From NCBI RefSeq assembly GCF_018403285.1, contig NZ_BOSJ01000003.1:124001-188000 (forward strand): a stretch of 64,000 nt of DNA, in the 5' to 3' direction. The notes under the pieces were generated by a model, which saw only the letters and a program-made list of their open reading frames with translations, did not search any database and was not told where the DNA came from. Origin of the DNA: Paenibacillus sp. J45TS6 (GTDB lineage: Bacteria > Bacillota > Bacilli > Paenibacillales > Paenibacillaceae). Position 1 is the stretch's first letter. Each line of letters starts with the position of its first letter. The translations under genes were made by a program, and so were the position numbers. Positions 8,782 through 17,302 of the stretch are shown here, piece after piece.

Positions 8782-9888
8782 TTGGAAAAAGTGAAGGTAG
8801 GTATTATTGGCTGCGGTAAGATCAGCGGAATTTATATGGAGAATTGCAGTAAGTTTGAAATCCTCGAACTTGTCGCCTGCGCCGATCTTGATTTGGATCG
8901 AGCCAAGGAACAAGCAGCAGCGTATCAGATTCCTAGAGCGCTTACGGTTCCCGAATTGTTAGCCGATCCTGAGATTGAGCTTGTTATCAACCTGACGATT
9001 CCTGCGGTCCATGCGAGTGTATGTTTAGAGGCGCTTGAGGCAGGGAAACATGTCTACGTGGAAAAACCGCTGGCCGTGACTCGGGAAGAAGGAAAACAAG
9101 TACTAGACCGCGCGGCTGAGCTTGGTTTACTAGTGGGCTGCGCACCAGAGACTTTCTTTGGAACAGGAATTCAGACCGCTCTGAAAATGATTGAAGAGGG
9201 ACGTATTGGGACTCCAGTTAGTGCAGCTGCTTTTATGATGAGCCGTGGACATGAACATTGGCATCCCGATCCCGAATTCTATTATGCTGCAGGCGGAGGC
9301 CCGATGTTTGATATGGGACCTTATTATTTAACAGCGCTGATACAGCTGCTTGGCCCGATTGCAAGCATTACCGGTATGACAAGTGCCGCGCTTGAAGAAC
9401 GGGAGATTACTAGTGAAAAGAAACGTGGGCAGAAGGTTAAGGTCGATATTCCCACACATGTCACGGGTCTTATCAGATTTCAAGGTGGAGCAGTAGCAAG
9501 TATAATTACAAGCTTTGATATCTTTGGCGGAAGTACTCTTCCAAACATGGAGATCCACGGTACGAAAGGAACACTTCTCGTTCCAGATCCGAACACCTTT
9601 GGTGGTCCAGTAAAATGGAGAGGGGTGGGAGATTCAGAGTGGACCGAGGTTCCGCTTATCCCAGGATATGATAGAAATACACGGGGAATTGGACCTGCAG
9701 ACATGGCTTACGCCATTCGTAGTGGGCGCAGCCATAGAGCAAGCGGTGAACTTGCGTACCATGTACTTGAAGCGATGTGGGCATTTCATGATGCATCAAG
9801 CGAAGGCAAACATTATACGATGCAAAGTACATGCGAAACTCCAAAACCGCTTCCTACGGATCTTCCTTTATATACGCTTGATCAGTAA
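8782..9888 (+). CDS. Gfo/Idh/MocA family oxidoreductase (second copy)
   Basis: This is a 368-residue NAD(P)-binding oxidoreductase. It opens with VGIIGCGKISGIYMENC and carries the YVEKPLAV motif with the usual Lys. It starts at TTG, with GAAGGGAG about 9 nt upstream. The sequence differs clearly from the first family member in this operon, so the two probably catalyse different steps. It is the last gene of the LacI-led operon, closed by a terminator. Confidence 0.88.
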   Translation: MEKVKVGIIGCGKISGIYMENCSKFEILELVACADLDLDRAKEQAAAYQIPRALTVPELLADPEIELVINLTIPAVHASVCLEALEAGKHVYVEKPLAVTREEGKQVLDRAAELGLLVGCAPETFFGTGIQTALKMIEEGRIGTPVSAAAFMMSRGHEHWHPDPEFYYAAGGGPMFDMGPYYLTALIQLLGPIASITGMTSAALEEREITSEKKRGQKVKVDIPTHVTGLIRFQGGAVASIITSFDIFGGSTLPNMEIHGTKGTLLVPDPNTFGGPVKWRGVGDSEWTEVPLIPGYDRNTRGIGPADMAYAIRSGRSHRASGELAYHVLEAMWAFHDASSEGKHYTMQSTCETPKPLPTDLPLYTLDQ

Positions 9889-9901
9889 TGATCCTTACAC
9901 T

Positions 9902-9933
9902 AGCCCCTTGCGTTTGCAAAGCGGGCTTTTTTT
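9902..9933 (+). terminator. Terminator of the LacI-Gfo-ThuA-Gfo operon
   Basis: AGCCC (9902-9906) pairs with GGGCT (9923-9927), with an inner TTGC/GCAA pairing. A run of seven Ts follows. Confidence 0.8.
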
Positions 9934-10009
9934 ATCTCCCTTATCTTATCGAATTCTCTTAAAAGTTGTAGGGCAACCGTAGAAAAACATCAGAAAACAT
10001 AAAAAAGTG

Positions 10010-10037
10010 TTGTAAATCTTATAATACCTAGTATAAT
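10010..10037 (+). promoter_or_regulatory. Promoter of the small gene at 10069
   Basis: TTGTAA (10010-10015) and a perfect TATAAT (10032-10037) are 16 nt apart. A second TATAAT-like hexamer lies at 10020-10025. Confidence 0.5.
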
Positions 10038-10068
10038 ACTCGGTAAAAGAGAGCGAAGGAGATGCAGG

Positions 10069-10425
10069 TTGACTATGAACATACAAAATCAAACAAAGTC
10101 TTTACAAATGGATGATTATTTAGACCTCTTGAATTATGCAACCCAACTGAAGGATGAAGCATGGAGACAGTCGATTATGGAGCAAATCCGTAGTTGTGCA
10201 GCGAAATCTGTTCAGCAAGAAGAGTTGCCTGCCCGGAGCGATCTATGGGTTCGATTCGATGCACTTAATGATGAATTACTTGAACTTTTTAAACAATTAA
10301 AAGAAGAGACAGATTTGAAAGTGAAGAAAAAAGTGACTGAACAAATCTGGCAATTAAAATATGAACGCGTCACCATTTCGAGACAGCTTGAATCGATTGT
10401 GAATGCTAAACCTAGTTCTACCTAA
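10069..10425 (+). CDS. Small helical protein of unknown function
   Basis: This is a 118-residue, soluble, charged protein with no signal peptide or membrane segment. Its second half is rich in Glu, Lys and Leu and probably forms long helices, as in DALNDELLELFKQLKEE. I do not recognise a family. TTG at 10069 is used because AAGGAG lies 7 nt before it; an in-frame ATG at 10075 is the alternative. It is a single-gene unit between its own promoter and a strong bidirectional terminator. Confidence 0.65.
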   Translation: MTMNIQNQTKSLQMDDYLDLLNYATQLKDEAWRQSIMEQIRSCAAKSVQQEELPARSDLWVRFDALNDELLELFKQLKEETDLKVKKKVTEQIWQLKYERVTISRQLESIVNAKPSST

Positions 10426-10484
10426 TTAATATATCTTTAAAATAAATCAACTAACCATATAGTTTATTGTTGCAGAAAAGCCGA

Positions 10485-10529
10485 CATCATCAAAAAGGAG
10501 ACCCTCTATGGGTCTCCTTTTTGATGATG
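10485..10529. terminator. Strong bidirectional terminator (20-bp perfect stem)
   Basis: Bases 10485-10504 and 10510-10529 form a perfect 20-bp inverted repeat with a 5-nt loop. Each arm contains a run of five A or T residues. It separates the converging genes at 10069 (+) and 10544 (-). Confidence 0.9.
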
Positions 10530-10543
10530 AAACGGTTTAATGA

Positions 10544-11893
10544 TTAATTAACAGACCAAAGGGCTGGTGTTGTAACAGGTTCCCATCCGGTTAAAGCGGT
10601 ATGAGGTTGAATGCATTTATAGACAACCCCGTTATAAGTAACAAGGTCATTCGCTTTGTAGGTGGTTCCAGAAGACCATTCCGGTGCTGACGTTGACGGA
10701 GCAGAAGTCGTGACGGTTAATGCATTGCTAGCAGCGGAAACATTCCCTGCAGCGTCCTTCGCTTTCACAGTAAAGGTATAATTCGTGCTGCCTGTAAGAC
10801 CAGTGACTGTGTACTCAAGTGTTGATCCAGACACACTACCTACTCGTGTATTGCCATTATAGATATCATAACCGGTTACAGCTACGTTATCAGTGGAGGC
10901 AGACCACATAAGAGAAACGGAATTGGCATTTACGGTCATAGAATGAAGTCCGCTCGGAGCTGAAGGAGCTGTAGTATCAGGTGTAGCAACAGCAGCTGTT
11001 TGTACGGTCAGTACATTACTAGCAGCAGATACGTTTCCAGCAGCATCCTTTGCTTTCACTGTAAAAGTATAACTTGTGTTTGCTGTTAAACCAGTAGCTG
11101 TATAAGTCAGAGTCGATCCTGAAACGGTGCCAATGAGCGTAGTTCCACGGTAAACATCGTAGCCAGTTACACCTACATTATCCGTAGCTGCATTCCAAGC
11201 CAGGGATACCGCCGTAGGTGCTACGTTAGAAGAACGCAGGCTCGCTGGTGCTGTTGGTGCAGCTGTGTCCGCTGCTCCGCCGCCACTGCCTGCAATATTT
11301 GCATCAATTGTATTGTAGAAAGCGTTTCCAGTATCGGAGATTTCCCATACTGCGAGAATAATATGATACCCGCTGCGGTCCGAAGGAATGTCGCAAGTAT
11401 GCGTTACAGTAAAGTCAGGTCTTTTTCCTCCGTCATCAATTTTACAAAAGAGTTCAATGTTGGAACGAGTAATCGGTTTACTTTGATCCCAGCCTGGTTT
11501 AGTAATGTAATATTTCCATTCTTTTGTTGCGTGGGCTGCTGTTAACGTCCAGTTAAAAGTATTGCTACCCGAATTCATATCAACTTTTTTCCATCTTGTT
11601 GGAGATTGTTCATTCATTTCTGGGAAGATGCCAGCTCCAGAAATTTGACCATCAGCAGGGCCTGCTGCAGGAAAGTTACCTTTTGCTTCAAGCGATTGAG
11701 GTTCATATTGTACATTACCACAGCCTGTATTCTGTCCTTGTTTACACAAGAAAGCACGGCTTTGCGGGGAGTTTAGGTACCCGTGTGCTGAAGCGATTCC
11801 TGCGGTTACTAAACCTAATACAAGAGCAAATGCTAAGCCAAGCAAAATACGAAAACGGAAACTTTTTCTTTCAAGCAAGCTTTGTTCTGTCAA
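10544..11893 (-). CDS. Secreted AA10 lytic polysaccharide monooxygenase with two FnIII domains and CBM5/12
   Basis: This is a copper-dependent oxidative enzyme expected to cut chitin (less likely cellulose) outside the cell. A signal peptide ends in ASA before His37, which becomes the N-terminal copper ligand; the second brace residue is His121 (TAAHATKEW) and the axial aromatic is Phe192 (GNAFYNT). Domain order is AA10 at residues 37-200, FnIII repeats at about 212-297 and 306-395, and a C-terminal chitin-binding CBM5/12 module at about 403-449 (WSSGTTYKANDLVTYNG). The start is TTG, with AAGGAGG 9 nt upstream. It is a single gene divergent from the polyketide operon. Confidence 0.93.
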   Translation of the reverse strand: MTEQSLLERKSFRFRILLGLAFALVLGLVTAGIASAHGYLNSPQSRAFLCKQGQNTGCGNVQYEPQSLEAKGNFPAAGPADGQISGAGIFPEMNEQSPTRWKKVDMNSGSNTFNWTLTAAHATKEWKYYITKPGWDQSKPITRSNIELFCKIDDGGKRPDFTVTHTCDIPSDRSGYHIILAVWEISDTGNAFYNTIDANIAGSGGGAADTAAPTAPASLRSSNVAPTAVSLAWNAATDNVGVTGYDVYRGTTLIGTVSGSTLTYTATGLTANTSYTFTVKAKDAAGNVSAASNVLTVQTAAVATPDTTAPSAPSGLHSMTVNANSVSLMWSASTDNVAVTGYDIYNGNTRVGSVSGSTLEYTVTGLTGSTNYTFTVKAKDAAGNVSAASNALTVTTSAPSTSAPEWSSGTTYKANDLVTYNGVVYKCIQPHTALTGWEPVTTPALWSVN

Positions 11894-12272
11894 AATTAGT
11901 TGCCTCCTTCAAAATGGGATGACTGGTATTCAATTACCAGTTGCACTCTTATTTTTATTGATTTCAAATGATTTGTTAAGGGTAAACAATTATAAATGTG
12001 GGATAAAAATTTCGTATTATGTCACTTTTGATACCATTTGTGTAGTAAAAACGCTTGATAATTTTCTTGTGTGAATATTGTGTTACCTAATTTGAGAAGA
12101 TTCAACCCGTTTTCTTTCTTGAATGAGACGTTTCATTACCTATTCAATTCAGAGAACATCATACTTATCGAAAGAGATGAATACAGATAGTTAATACAAT
12201 AGGGTTAACGAAAGAACGGTTATTCCTGAACCCAATGAACGAAATTCGTTTAATTCAATGAGGAGGTAAAAG
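11894..12272. other. Intergenic region between LPMO and the polyketide operon
   Basis: There is no gene in this 379-bp AT-rich stretch, which must hold divergent promoters. An interrupted palindrome AACGAA-A-TTCGTT lies at 12238-12250, just before the ribosome binding site of the polyketide synthase gene (AGGAGG, 12261-12266), and could be an operator. Confidence 0.4.
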
Positions 12273-13433
12273 ATGACACAAAATTCACAATTCACTGGCA
12301 TTTCTATATTAGGCATGGGTACCGCACTGCCTTCACATCCCATCCCTCAAGCAGATATATCGGAACTAATCACCTCTTCCCTCCAGGACCGGCCCGACCT
12401 GGCCCGGTTTGCACGAAGGATATTTAGATCATGTGGAGTAGAGATGCGCTATACAGTTGAGCCGGAATTCACAAAAAAATCTTCAGACGAGTGCAGATAT
12501 TTGCCATCAAATGATTTATCCCGGGTGCCTACTACGGAAGAACGAATGAATACATACAAAAGGGAATCTGTTCCCCTTGGGCTTACGGCTGCGGAAGCAG
12601 CATTACTTGACAGCGGTGTAGATAAAAGTGAAATTACGCATCTGATTACAGTGAGCTGTACGGGTCAGTTTCTTCCTGGGCTTGATGTGATGTTAATGAG
12701 AGAGCTTGGTTTATCACCACGCGTGAACCGGCTTCCGTTGATTTTCCAAGGATGCGCGGCGGGTCTCAAAGCGATCCAAATGGCAAGAGATGTAGTTCAA
12801 GGTTCTCCGGAATCAAAAGTTCTCGTTGTTTGTGTAGAACTGAGTAGTTTACATTTTCAACCTGCTATGGATCGAGAGGCATTATTTGCAGCTTCCTTCT
12901 TTGGAGACGGGGCCGCTGGGTGCGTGATTGGAGAAGCTGACAAGAATCATAGTTCCTATTTCGAACTTGGAAAAGGGTACTCCGTTCTTCTACCCGATTC
13001 AACGGAAGATATGACGTGGGAAGTGGGCAATGCGGGATTTGATCTCTACCTTTCTCCTCGAATTCCAAAACTTTTAGGTGAATATCTTGCTCCAGAGTTA
13101 GAACTACTCTTAAGAGGGGACAAGCATCCTGAATTATGGGCAATCCATCCGGGCGGAAAAGGTATTGTCGATTCGGTGCAAAATGTGCTTGGACTTCGTG
13201 ACGATCAGACGAAATACAGCAGGGATATTCTTAAGAACGCAGGGAACCTGTCATCTGTCACGATTATGTTTGTACTTGCTGCCATGCGTCAGGATATGAG
13301 AGATCAAAATCAGGACATAACGAAGGGGATTGCTATGGCCTTTGGTCCTGGACTTACCGCAGAACTGATGCAGTTTACTTATGTCCCTGCCTATCAAGCA
13401 GCTGAAACGGAGCCTTCCCATGTCTATCTTTAG
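12273..13433 (+). CDS. Type III polyketide synthase (chalcone-synthase-like)
   Basis: This is a 386-residue homodimeric-type polyketide synthase that would extend an acyl-CoA with malonyl-CoA. The catalytic triad is intact: Cys161 (FQGCAAGLKA), His292 (WAIHPGGKG) and Asn325 (KNAGNLSS). Length and motifs resemble the B. subtilis BpsA and Streptomyces SrsA alkylpyrone/alkylresorcinol synthases. The starter and product are not predictable from the motifs. The ATG has AGGAGG 6 nt upstream. The end overlaps the methyltransferase gene by 14 nt. Confidence 0.9.
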   Translation: MTQNSQFTGISILGMGTALPSHPIPQADISELITSSLQDRPDLARFARRIFRSCGVEMRYTVEPEFTKKSSDECRYLPSNDLSRVPTTEERMNTYKRESVPLGLTAAEAALLDSGVDKSEITHLITVSCTGQFLPGLDVMLMRELGLSPRVNRLPLIFQGCAAGLKAIQMARDVVQGSPESKVLVVCVELSSLHFQPAMDREALFAASFFGDGAAGCVIGEADKNHSSYFELGKGYSVLLPDSTEDMTWEVGNAGFDLYLSPRIPKLLGEYLAPELELLLRGDKHPELWAIHPGGKGIVDSVQNVLGLRDDQTKYSRDILKNAGNLSSVTIMFVLAAMRQDMRDQNQDITKGIAMAFGPGLTAELMQFTYVPAYQAAETEPSHVYL

Positions 13434-14133
13434 AAATCTTTCAACAAGAGCAAAAGAAGATGAGCTTATGGATGATTTCTCCCTTGGTGGAGAAGAACTG
13501 AGCGAAGCACTCAAGCATTTGCGAAGATTGAACAAGATTTTTGGAGCAGCTGGTCCTACTTGTTATGGAGTGGAGAAGCTATGGACGGAGATGGGTAGAC
13601 CCAGTGAGCTGACACTGCTTGATGTTGGTGCCGGATCAGGAGACGTGAATCGCAAACTTCTTACATGGGCAGACAGCAGAGGAATTGGGATGAAGATTAC
13701 CCTTGTCGATCTGACGGAAGAAGCCTGTGAAGAAGCCCGGCTATATTTTCGGGATGAAAAGCGGGTAAATGTGATTAGGGCTGATGTAAAGTCTCTGCCG
13801 GAAGGATATGCAGATATTGTTACGGGTTCTCAGTTCGTACATCATTTCGAGGGACAGGAGCTCGTTGAAATCGTGAGTCACATGTTGAAGTCTTCCAAAT
13901 ATGGTGTGGTTATTAACGATATTCACAGGCATCCGGTACCTTACACGGCGGTATGGTTAACGACACGAATCATATCACGGAACAGGTATATTCGGCACGA
14001 TGGTCCGCTTTCTGTCGCCAAAGGATTTACACACAAAGACTGGAGCGACCTAAAATCAAAACTGAATCATAAGACGATGACCTATTCATGGAAACCTTTA
14101 TTCCGCTATGCGGTTGTCATACCTAGAGAGTGA
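13420..14133 (+). CDS. SAM-dependent methyltransferase of the polyketide operon
   Basis: This is a class I methyltransferase of 237 residues. SAM-binding motif I is LDVGAGSGD at residues 67-75, followed by an acidic residue at the end of strand 2 (TLVDLT). ATG 13420 is chosen over an upstream in-frame ATG because ACGGAG lies about 8 nt before it and it gives a normal N-terminus; the gene then overlaps the polyketide synthase by 14 nt. By position it probably methylates the polyketide or its hydroxylated form. This differs from bpsB/srsB, which encode membrane methyltransferases. Confidence 0.82.
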   Translation: MSIFRNLSTRAKEDELMDDFSLGGEELSEALKHLRRLNKIFGAAGPTCYGVEKLWTEMGRPSELTLLDVGAGSGDVNRKLLTWADSRGIGMKITLVDLTEEACEEARLYFRDEKRVNVIRADVKSLPEGYADIVTGSQFVHHFEGQELVEIVSHMLKSSKYGVVINDIHRHPVPYTAVWLTTRIISRNRYIRHDGPLSVAKGFTHKDWSDLKSKLNHKTMTYSWKPLFRYAVVIPRE

Positions 14134-14161
14134 AAATAGAAGAAGAAGGGAGGATGGAAAA

Positions 14162-15337
14162 ATGGACAACGTGGATAACATGGATAACATGATCGATGTG
14201 GTTATTATGGGGGCCGGTATTGGAGGCAGCGCGGCTGCCATCCAGCTAGCTGAAAAAGGGCATCAGGTTCTGCTTATTGATCGGCAAGCATTCCCAAGAC
14301 ATAAAACATGCGGCGAATTTATGTCTCCAGAGACCAAGGAGATGCTGGCTTATCTTGGAGTGAATCCACTAGAGCATGGAGTTAAACCGACAACGATGAA
14401 ACAAGCCAGGATTATTTTGCCGAGTGGCAAAGAAATGGAAGCGCGTCTGCCAGGTGAGGCATGGGGCATCAGCAGGTATGAACTTGACCTTATGCTTCAT
14501 AAAAAAACGCTGGAACTCGGCGTCAAGATCAAGACTAAAGCGATGGTTACAAATGTTCAGCAACAAGAAGATCACACTTATCTCATAGAGACAAAGCAAG
14601 GGCAATTGAGGGAAACTTATCATGCCAAAGCAGTCATTGGAGCTTACGGTATTCGAAAGCCTCGAGGGGTTCCAACGGATCAGGAGGCAGAACGAAGGGA
14701 CCTGGAAGTGTTCGTTGGCGTGAAGTCACACTATACAGGGATACAAGCAGCAGATGAGGTGGAACTGTATTTTTGCGATGGGGGATATGTGGGGATCTCA
14801 CCTGTGAATGAGGGTGTAGTTAACATAGCCGCATTATTGTCCTTTGATATGGTGCAGCGCAGTGGTAAATCGATCGAGGAGATTCTAAGCGAAGCAGCCT
14901 CTTCGAATTCTCGGTTATCAGACCGGTTGTCGAAGGGAACGCCAGTACAAGGTACTCAGGTATCTATATCCCCTGTAAGATTATCCGAAGAACCGGAACC
15001 CTGGTCTTTTTTTCCACATATAGGTGATGCTATGCTCATGATTCCGCCGCTCTGCGGAGATGGAATGTCGATTGCGCTTCGTTCTTCGATGATCTGTTCG
15101 ATTGCTACAGACCAGTATCTGAAAGGGAAGCTGACTTATTTGGAGTGGGAGAGTAATTACACCTTGGAAGCGAATCGGGAGTTTTCCGATTTACTGCGCA
15201 GAGCCAGAAGGATTCAAAAGATGGCTTTTTCGAAAGCAAATCAAATTTTCCCCATCATCGGCCAATTATTTCCGAGCCTTTCTTCCTATCTGGTGAAATC
15301 AACACGGTTATCTGAACTTGGTGTAACTAGGTCATAG
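14162..15337 (+). CDS. FAD-dependent oxidoreductase/hydroxylase of the polyketide operon
   Basis: This is a 391-residue flavoprotein of the geranylgeranyl-reductase/aromatic-hydroxylase group. The FAD-binding motif GAGIGGS is at residues 17-23 with Asp40 ending strand 2, and a second FAD contact reads PLCGDGMSIAL near residue 300. ATG 14162 has GAAGGGAGG 8 nt upstream. The gene order polyketide synthase, methyltransferase, flavoprotein parallels Streptomyces srsA-srsB-srsC, where the flavoprotein hydroxylates an alkylresorcinol. That parallel is an inference. Confidence 0.82.
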   Translation: MDNVDNMDNMIDVVIMGAGIGGSAAAIQLAEKGHQVLLIDRQAFPRHKTCGEFMSPETKEMLAYLGVNPLEHGVKPTTMKQARIILPSGKEMEARLPGEAWGISRYELDLMLHKKTLELGVKIKTKAMVTNVQQQEDHTYLIETKQGQLRETYHAKAVIGAYGIRKPRGVPTDQEAERRDLEVFVGVKSHYTGIQAADEVELYFCDGGYVGISPVNEGVVNIAALLSFDMVQRSGKSIEEILSEAASSNSRLSDRLSKGTPVQGTQVSISPVRLSEEPEPWSFFPHIGDAMLMIPPLCGDGMSIALRSSMICSIATDQYLKGKLTYLEWESNYTLEANREFSDLLRRARRIQKMAFSKANQIFPIIGQLFPSLSSYLVKSTRLSELGVTRS

Positions 15338-15376
15338 GCATAGTGCTCGTGAGGTTACTTATAAAATAACGACGAA

Positions 15377-15450
15377 CTGTACTCTTTTTAAGAGTACAGT
15401 CAGACTGTAGACAAACTGGTTTAAACTAGTTTGCCTGCAGTTTTTTTTAT
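15377..15450 (+). terminator. Tandem hairpins ending the polyketide operon
   Basis: The first hairpin is CTGTACTC/GAGTACAG (15377-15384 and 15392-15399). The second runs from CTGTAG (15405-15410) to CTGCAG (15435-15440), includes a CAAACT.../AGTTTG stem, and is followed by eight Ts. The second is the likely intrinsic terminator. Confidence 0.85.
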
Positions 15451-15618
15451 TTCTCGGGAAATCGCATCGTTTTACAAAAACTACGTGATGCTTCTAACAA
15501 TGTAAAATTAACACTTCCTTGTTACTCTACATACTTCTAGTTAACAATAACCCCTTACAATGGAAACAGGTCATGTTTTGTGTGAGCGGGAAACTATCAT
15601 ATGAAGGGATGGAGTGAG

Positions 15619-16584
15619 ATGGAAAAAGGGGATTATTCATTTTCGACATGTTGGAACATTAAACGTTATATGGATGATGGACGAGGTATGGTTGAGGAGA
15701 TAAAGGAGCTTGGATTTCAGCAGGTTGAGCTTAACTATAATGTAACGGACGTTCATTTGAGTGCAATCGAGCCGATGATTGAACGTGGAGAGATCGGGAT
15801 CTCAAGTGTACATAACGTATTTCCTCATACCCCTGATCCGGATTATGGTACGGATTCGGTGCTTCTAGGTTTTGAGGATGAGATGAAACGTAAACGGGCC
15901 GTGGAGACCTTAATTGGATCGATGGAATATGCACATCGGTATGGGGCAAAGGCGGTTGTTGTTCATCCTGGTGAAGTTCCATTTGAGAATGAAATTGATT
16001 CGAGGCTAAAAAAGATCTATAGGGAAGAAGGTCGTAATTCAGCTCTTTATGAGCGTGTTTTTCAAGAAATGTTGAACAAGCGGGACCAGGCGGCACCTAA
16101 GTACCTGAACACGATCGTGCAAAGTCTTACAGAAGCTTGTGAATATGCAGCGAAAAAGCAATGGAACATCGCGATTGGTATCGAAACACGTTCACGCTGC
16201 AATCAAATGCCTACACTAAAGGAAGCGAAGATGATATTGATATGTGATGAACTAGCAGGAGCTGGTGTTTACTTATGGTATGACATCGGGCATGCCACCA
16301 TGATGGAACGTATGGGTCTCTATGATAATAAGGAGCAGCTGCAAGAAGTGCTTCCTTATATATATGGTGTTCATATTCATGAAACGGTCGGCTTGTCAGA
16401 CCATTATTGTCCTTATATCCACAGTCAGGATCGAGATGATTTTGATCGTTTCCTTCCGGCCATAAATCAGGCAAAAGTAAAAGTTTATGAGCTGAAGTCA
16501 ATCTGTACGCCAGAAGAAATTCATGCTAGTCACAATCTGTTGCTTGAGAAACTAAAAGTAGGAACGGAGGAATGGATGCGATGA
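15619..16584 (+). CDS. Sugar phosphate isomerase/epimerase-like TIM-barrel protein
   Basis: This is a 321-residue protein of the xylose-isomerase-like TIM-barrel group (AP_endonuc_2 fold). Metal-ligand-type motifs follow the usual order: VVVHPGEVPFE, GIETR, WYDIGHA and VHIHET. ATG 15619 is preferred to ATG 15601 because GGAG lies 5 nt before it. It overlaps the next gene by 4 nt. It sits upstream of a sugar ABC importer, so a role in sugar or sugar-acid conversion is likely. The substrate is unknown. Confidence 0.75.
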   Translation: MEKGDYSFSTCWNIKRYMDDGRGMVEEIKELGFQQVELNYNVTDVHLSAIEPMIERGEIGISSVHNVFPHTPDPDYGTDSVLLGFEDEMKRKRAVETLIGSMEYAHRYGAKAVVVHPGEVPFENEIDSRLKKIYREEGRNSALYERVFQEMLNKRDQAAPKYLNTIVQSLTEACEYAAKKQWNIAIGIETRSRCNQMPTLKEAKMILICDELAGAGVYLWYDIGHATMMERMGLYDNKEQLQEVLPYIYGVHIHETVGLSDHYCPYIHSQDRDDFDRFLPAINQAKVKVYELKSICTPEEIHASHNLLLEKLKVGTEEWMR

Positions 16585-17255
16585 ACACCTCTCACTCGAA
16601 GGATGTATGGCTAAAATATGCACCGTATCTCATGTTTGATTTACATGAACCATTTTATCCAGAAGCAGTGGGGGTTTCTATACTGGAGATGCCAGCAGTA
16701 TCTCCTTCGTTTCGCAGGTCGTTTCCAGGTTCAGAGTCACAGGTGAAGCAGGTCATTGAATATGCCATCTGGTGGGATTACGAGATTGGGCATTTGTACG
16801 AGATGGAGCATGTATGGGTCTACGTGGGTAACGATGGCCAAGTAGTGGATTGTGAGGCGAGTTTTCATGGCAGAGTGCTGAAAGGTCTGCTGAAAGATCG
16901 CAGTAATTTGATTGAAGATACGCATGTACGTTTGTATTCTCAGCCGGGCAAGCATGCTTTTTCGCCAATTCCTACCCTGTTTGAACTGCTTCCTAATTTA
17001 TATCAGGCTGCAGGAAGCCAAGCGGGGATAGATGGTCTGCTTGTGACTGATCTGTTCTGTGAATACTTCTCTACGAATGATGAGATCGATGCGAAGGTAA
17101 GGGAGTATCTTCAGACCTTTGCCTTTGTTCCTACCATGGAGTTTACCGAATATAAGTTTACGGGGGAGCTTATGATGCCCTGGAATGATTTATTTCATAT
17201 GGTTCCAAGAAGAATTGAGAACCAGGTAAGAGAACTCGGATTGCAATTACCTTAG
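16581..17255 (+). CDS. Unknown protein coupled to the isomerase-like gene
   Basis: This is a 224-residue cytosolic-looking protein. ATG 16581 overlaps the previous stop (ATGA) and has ACGGAGG about 10 nt upstream; ATG 16572 would be too close to it. I do not recognise a family. The stretches YEMEHVWVYV and THVRLYSQPGKHAF faintly resemble the DMEG ... HVLVYS ... GHAL pattern of the Vps62-like protein at 23632, in the same spacing order. Its tight coupling to the isomerase gene suggests a shared pathway. Confidence 0.65.
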   Translation: MNTSHSKDVWLKYAPYLMFDLHEPFYPEAVGVSILEMPAVSPSFRRSFPGSESQVKQVIEYAIWWDYEIGHLYEMEHVWVYVGNDGQVVDCEASFHGRVLKGLLKDRSNLIEDTHVRLYSQPGKHAFSPIPTLFELLPNLYQAAGSQAGIDGLLVTDLFCEYFSTNDEIDAKVREYLQTFAFVPTMEFTEYKFTGELMMPWNDLFHMVPRRIENQVRELGLQLP

Positions 17256-17302
17256 TGAATCTAATCTATAAAAATCTCGGTACCGGAAGGACGGTGTGAT
17301 GA

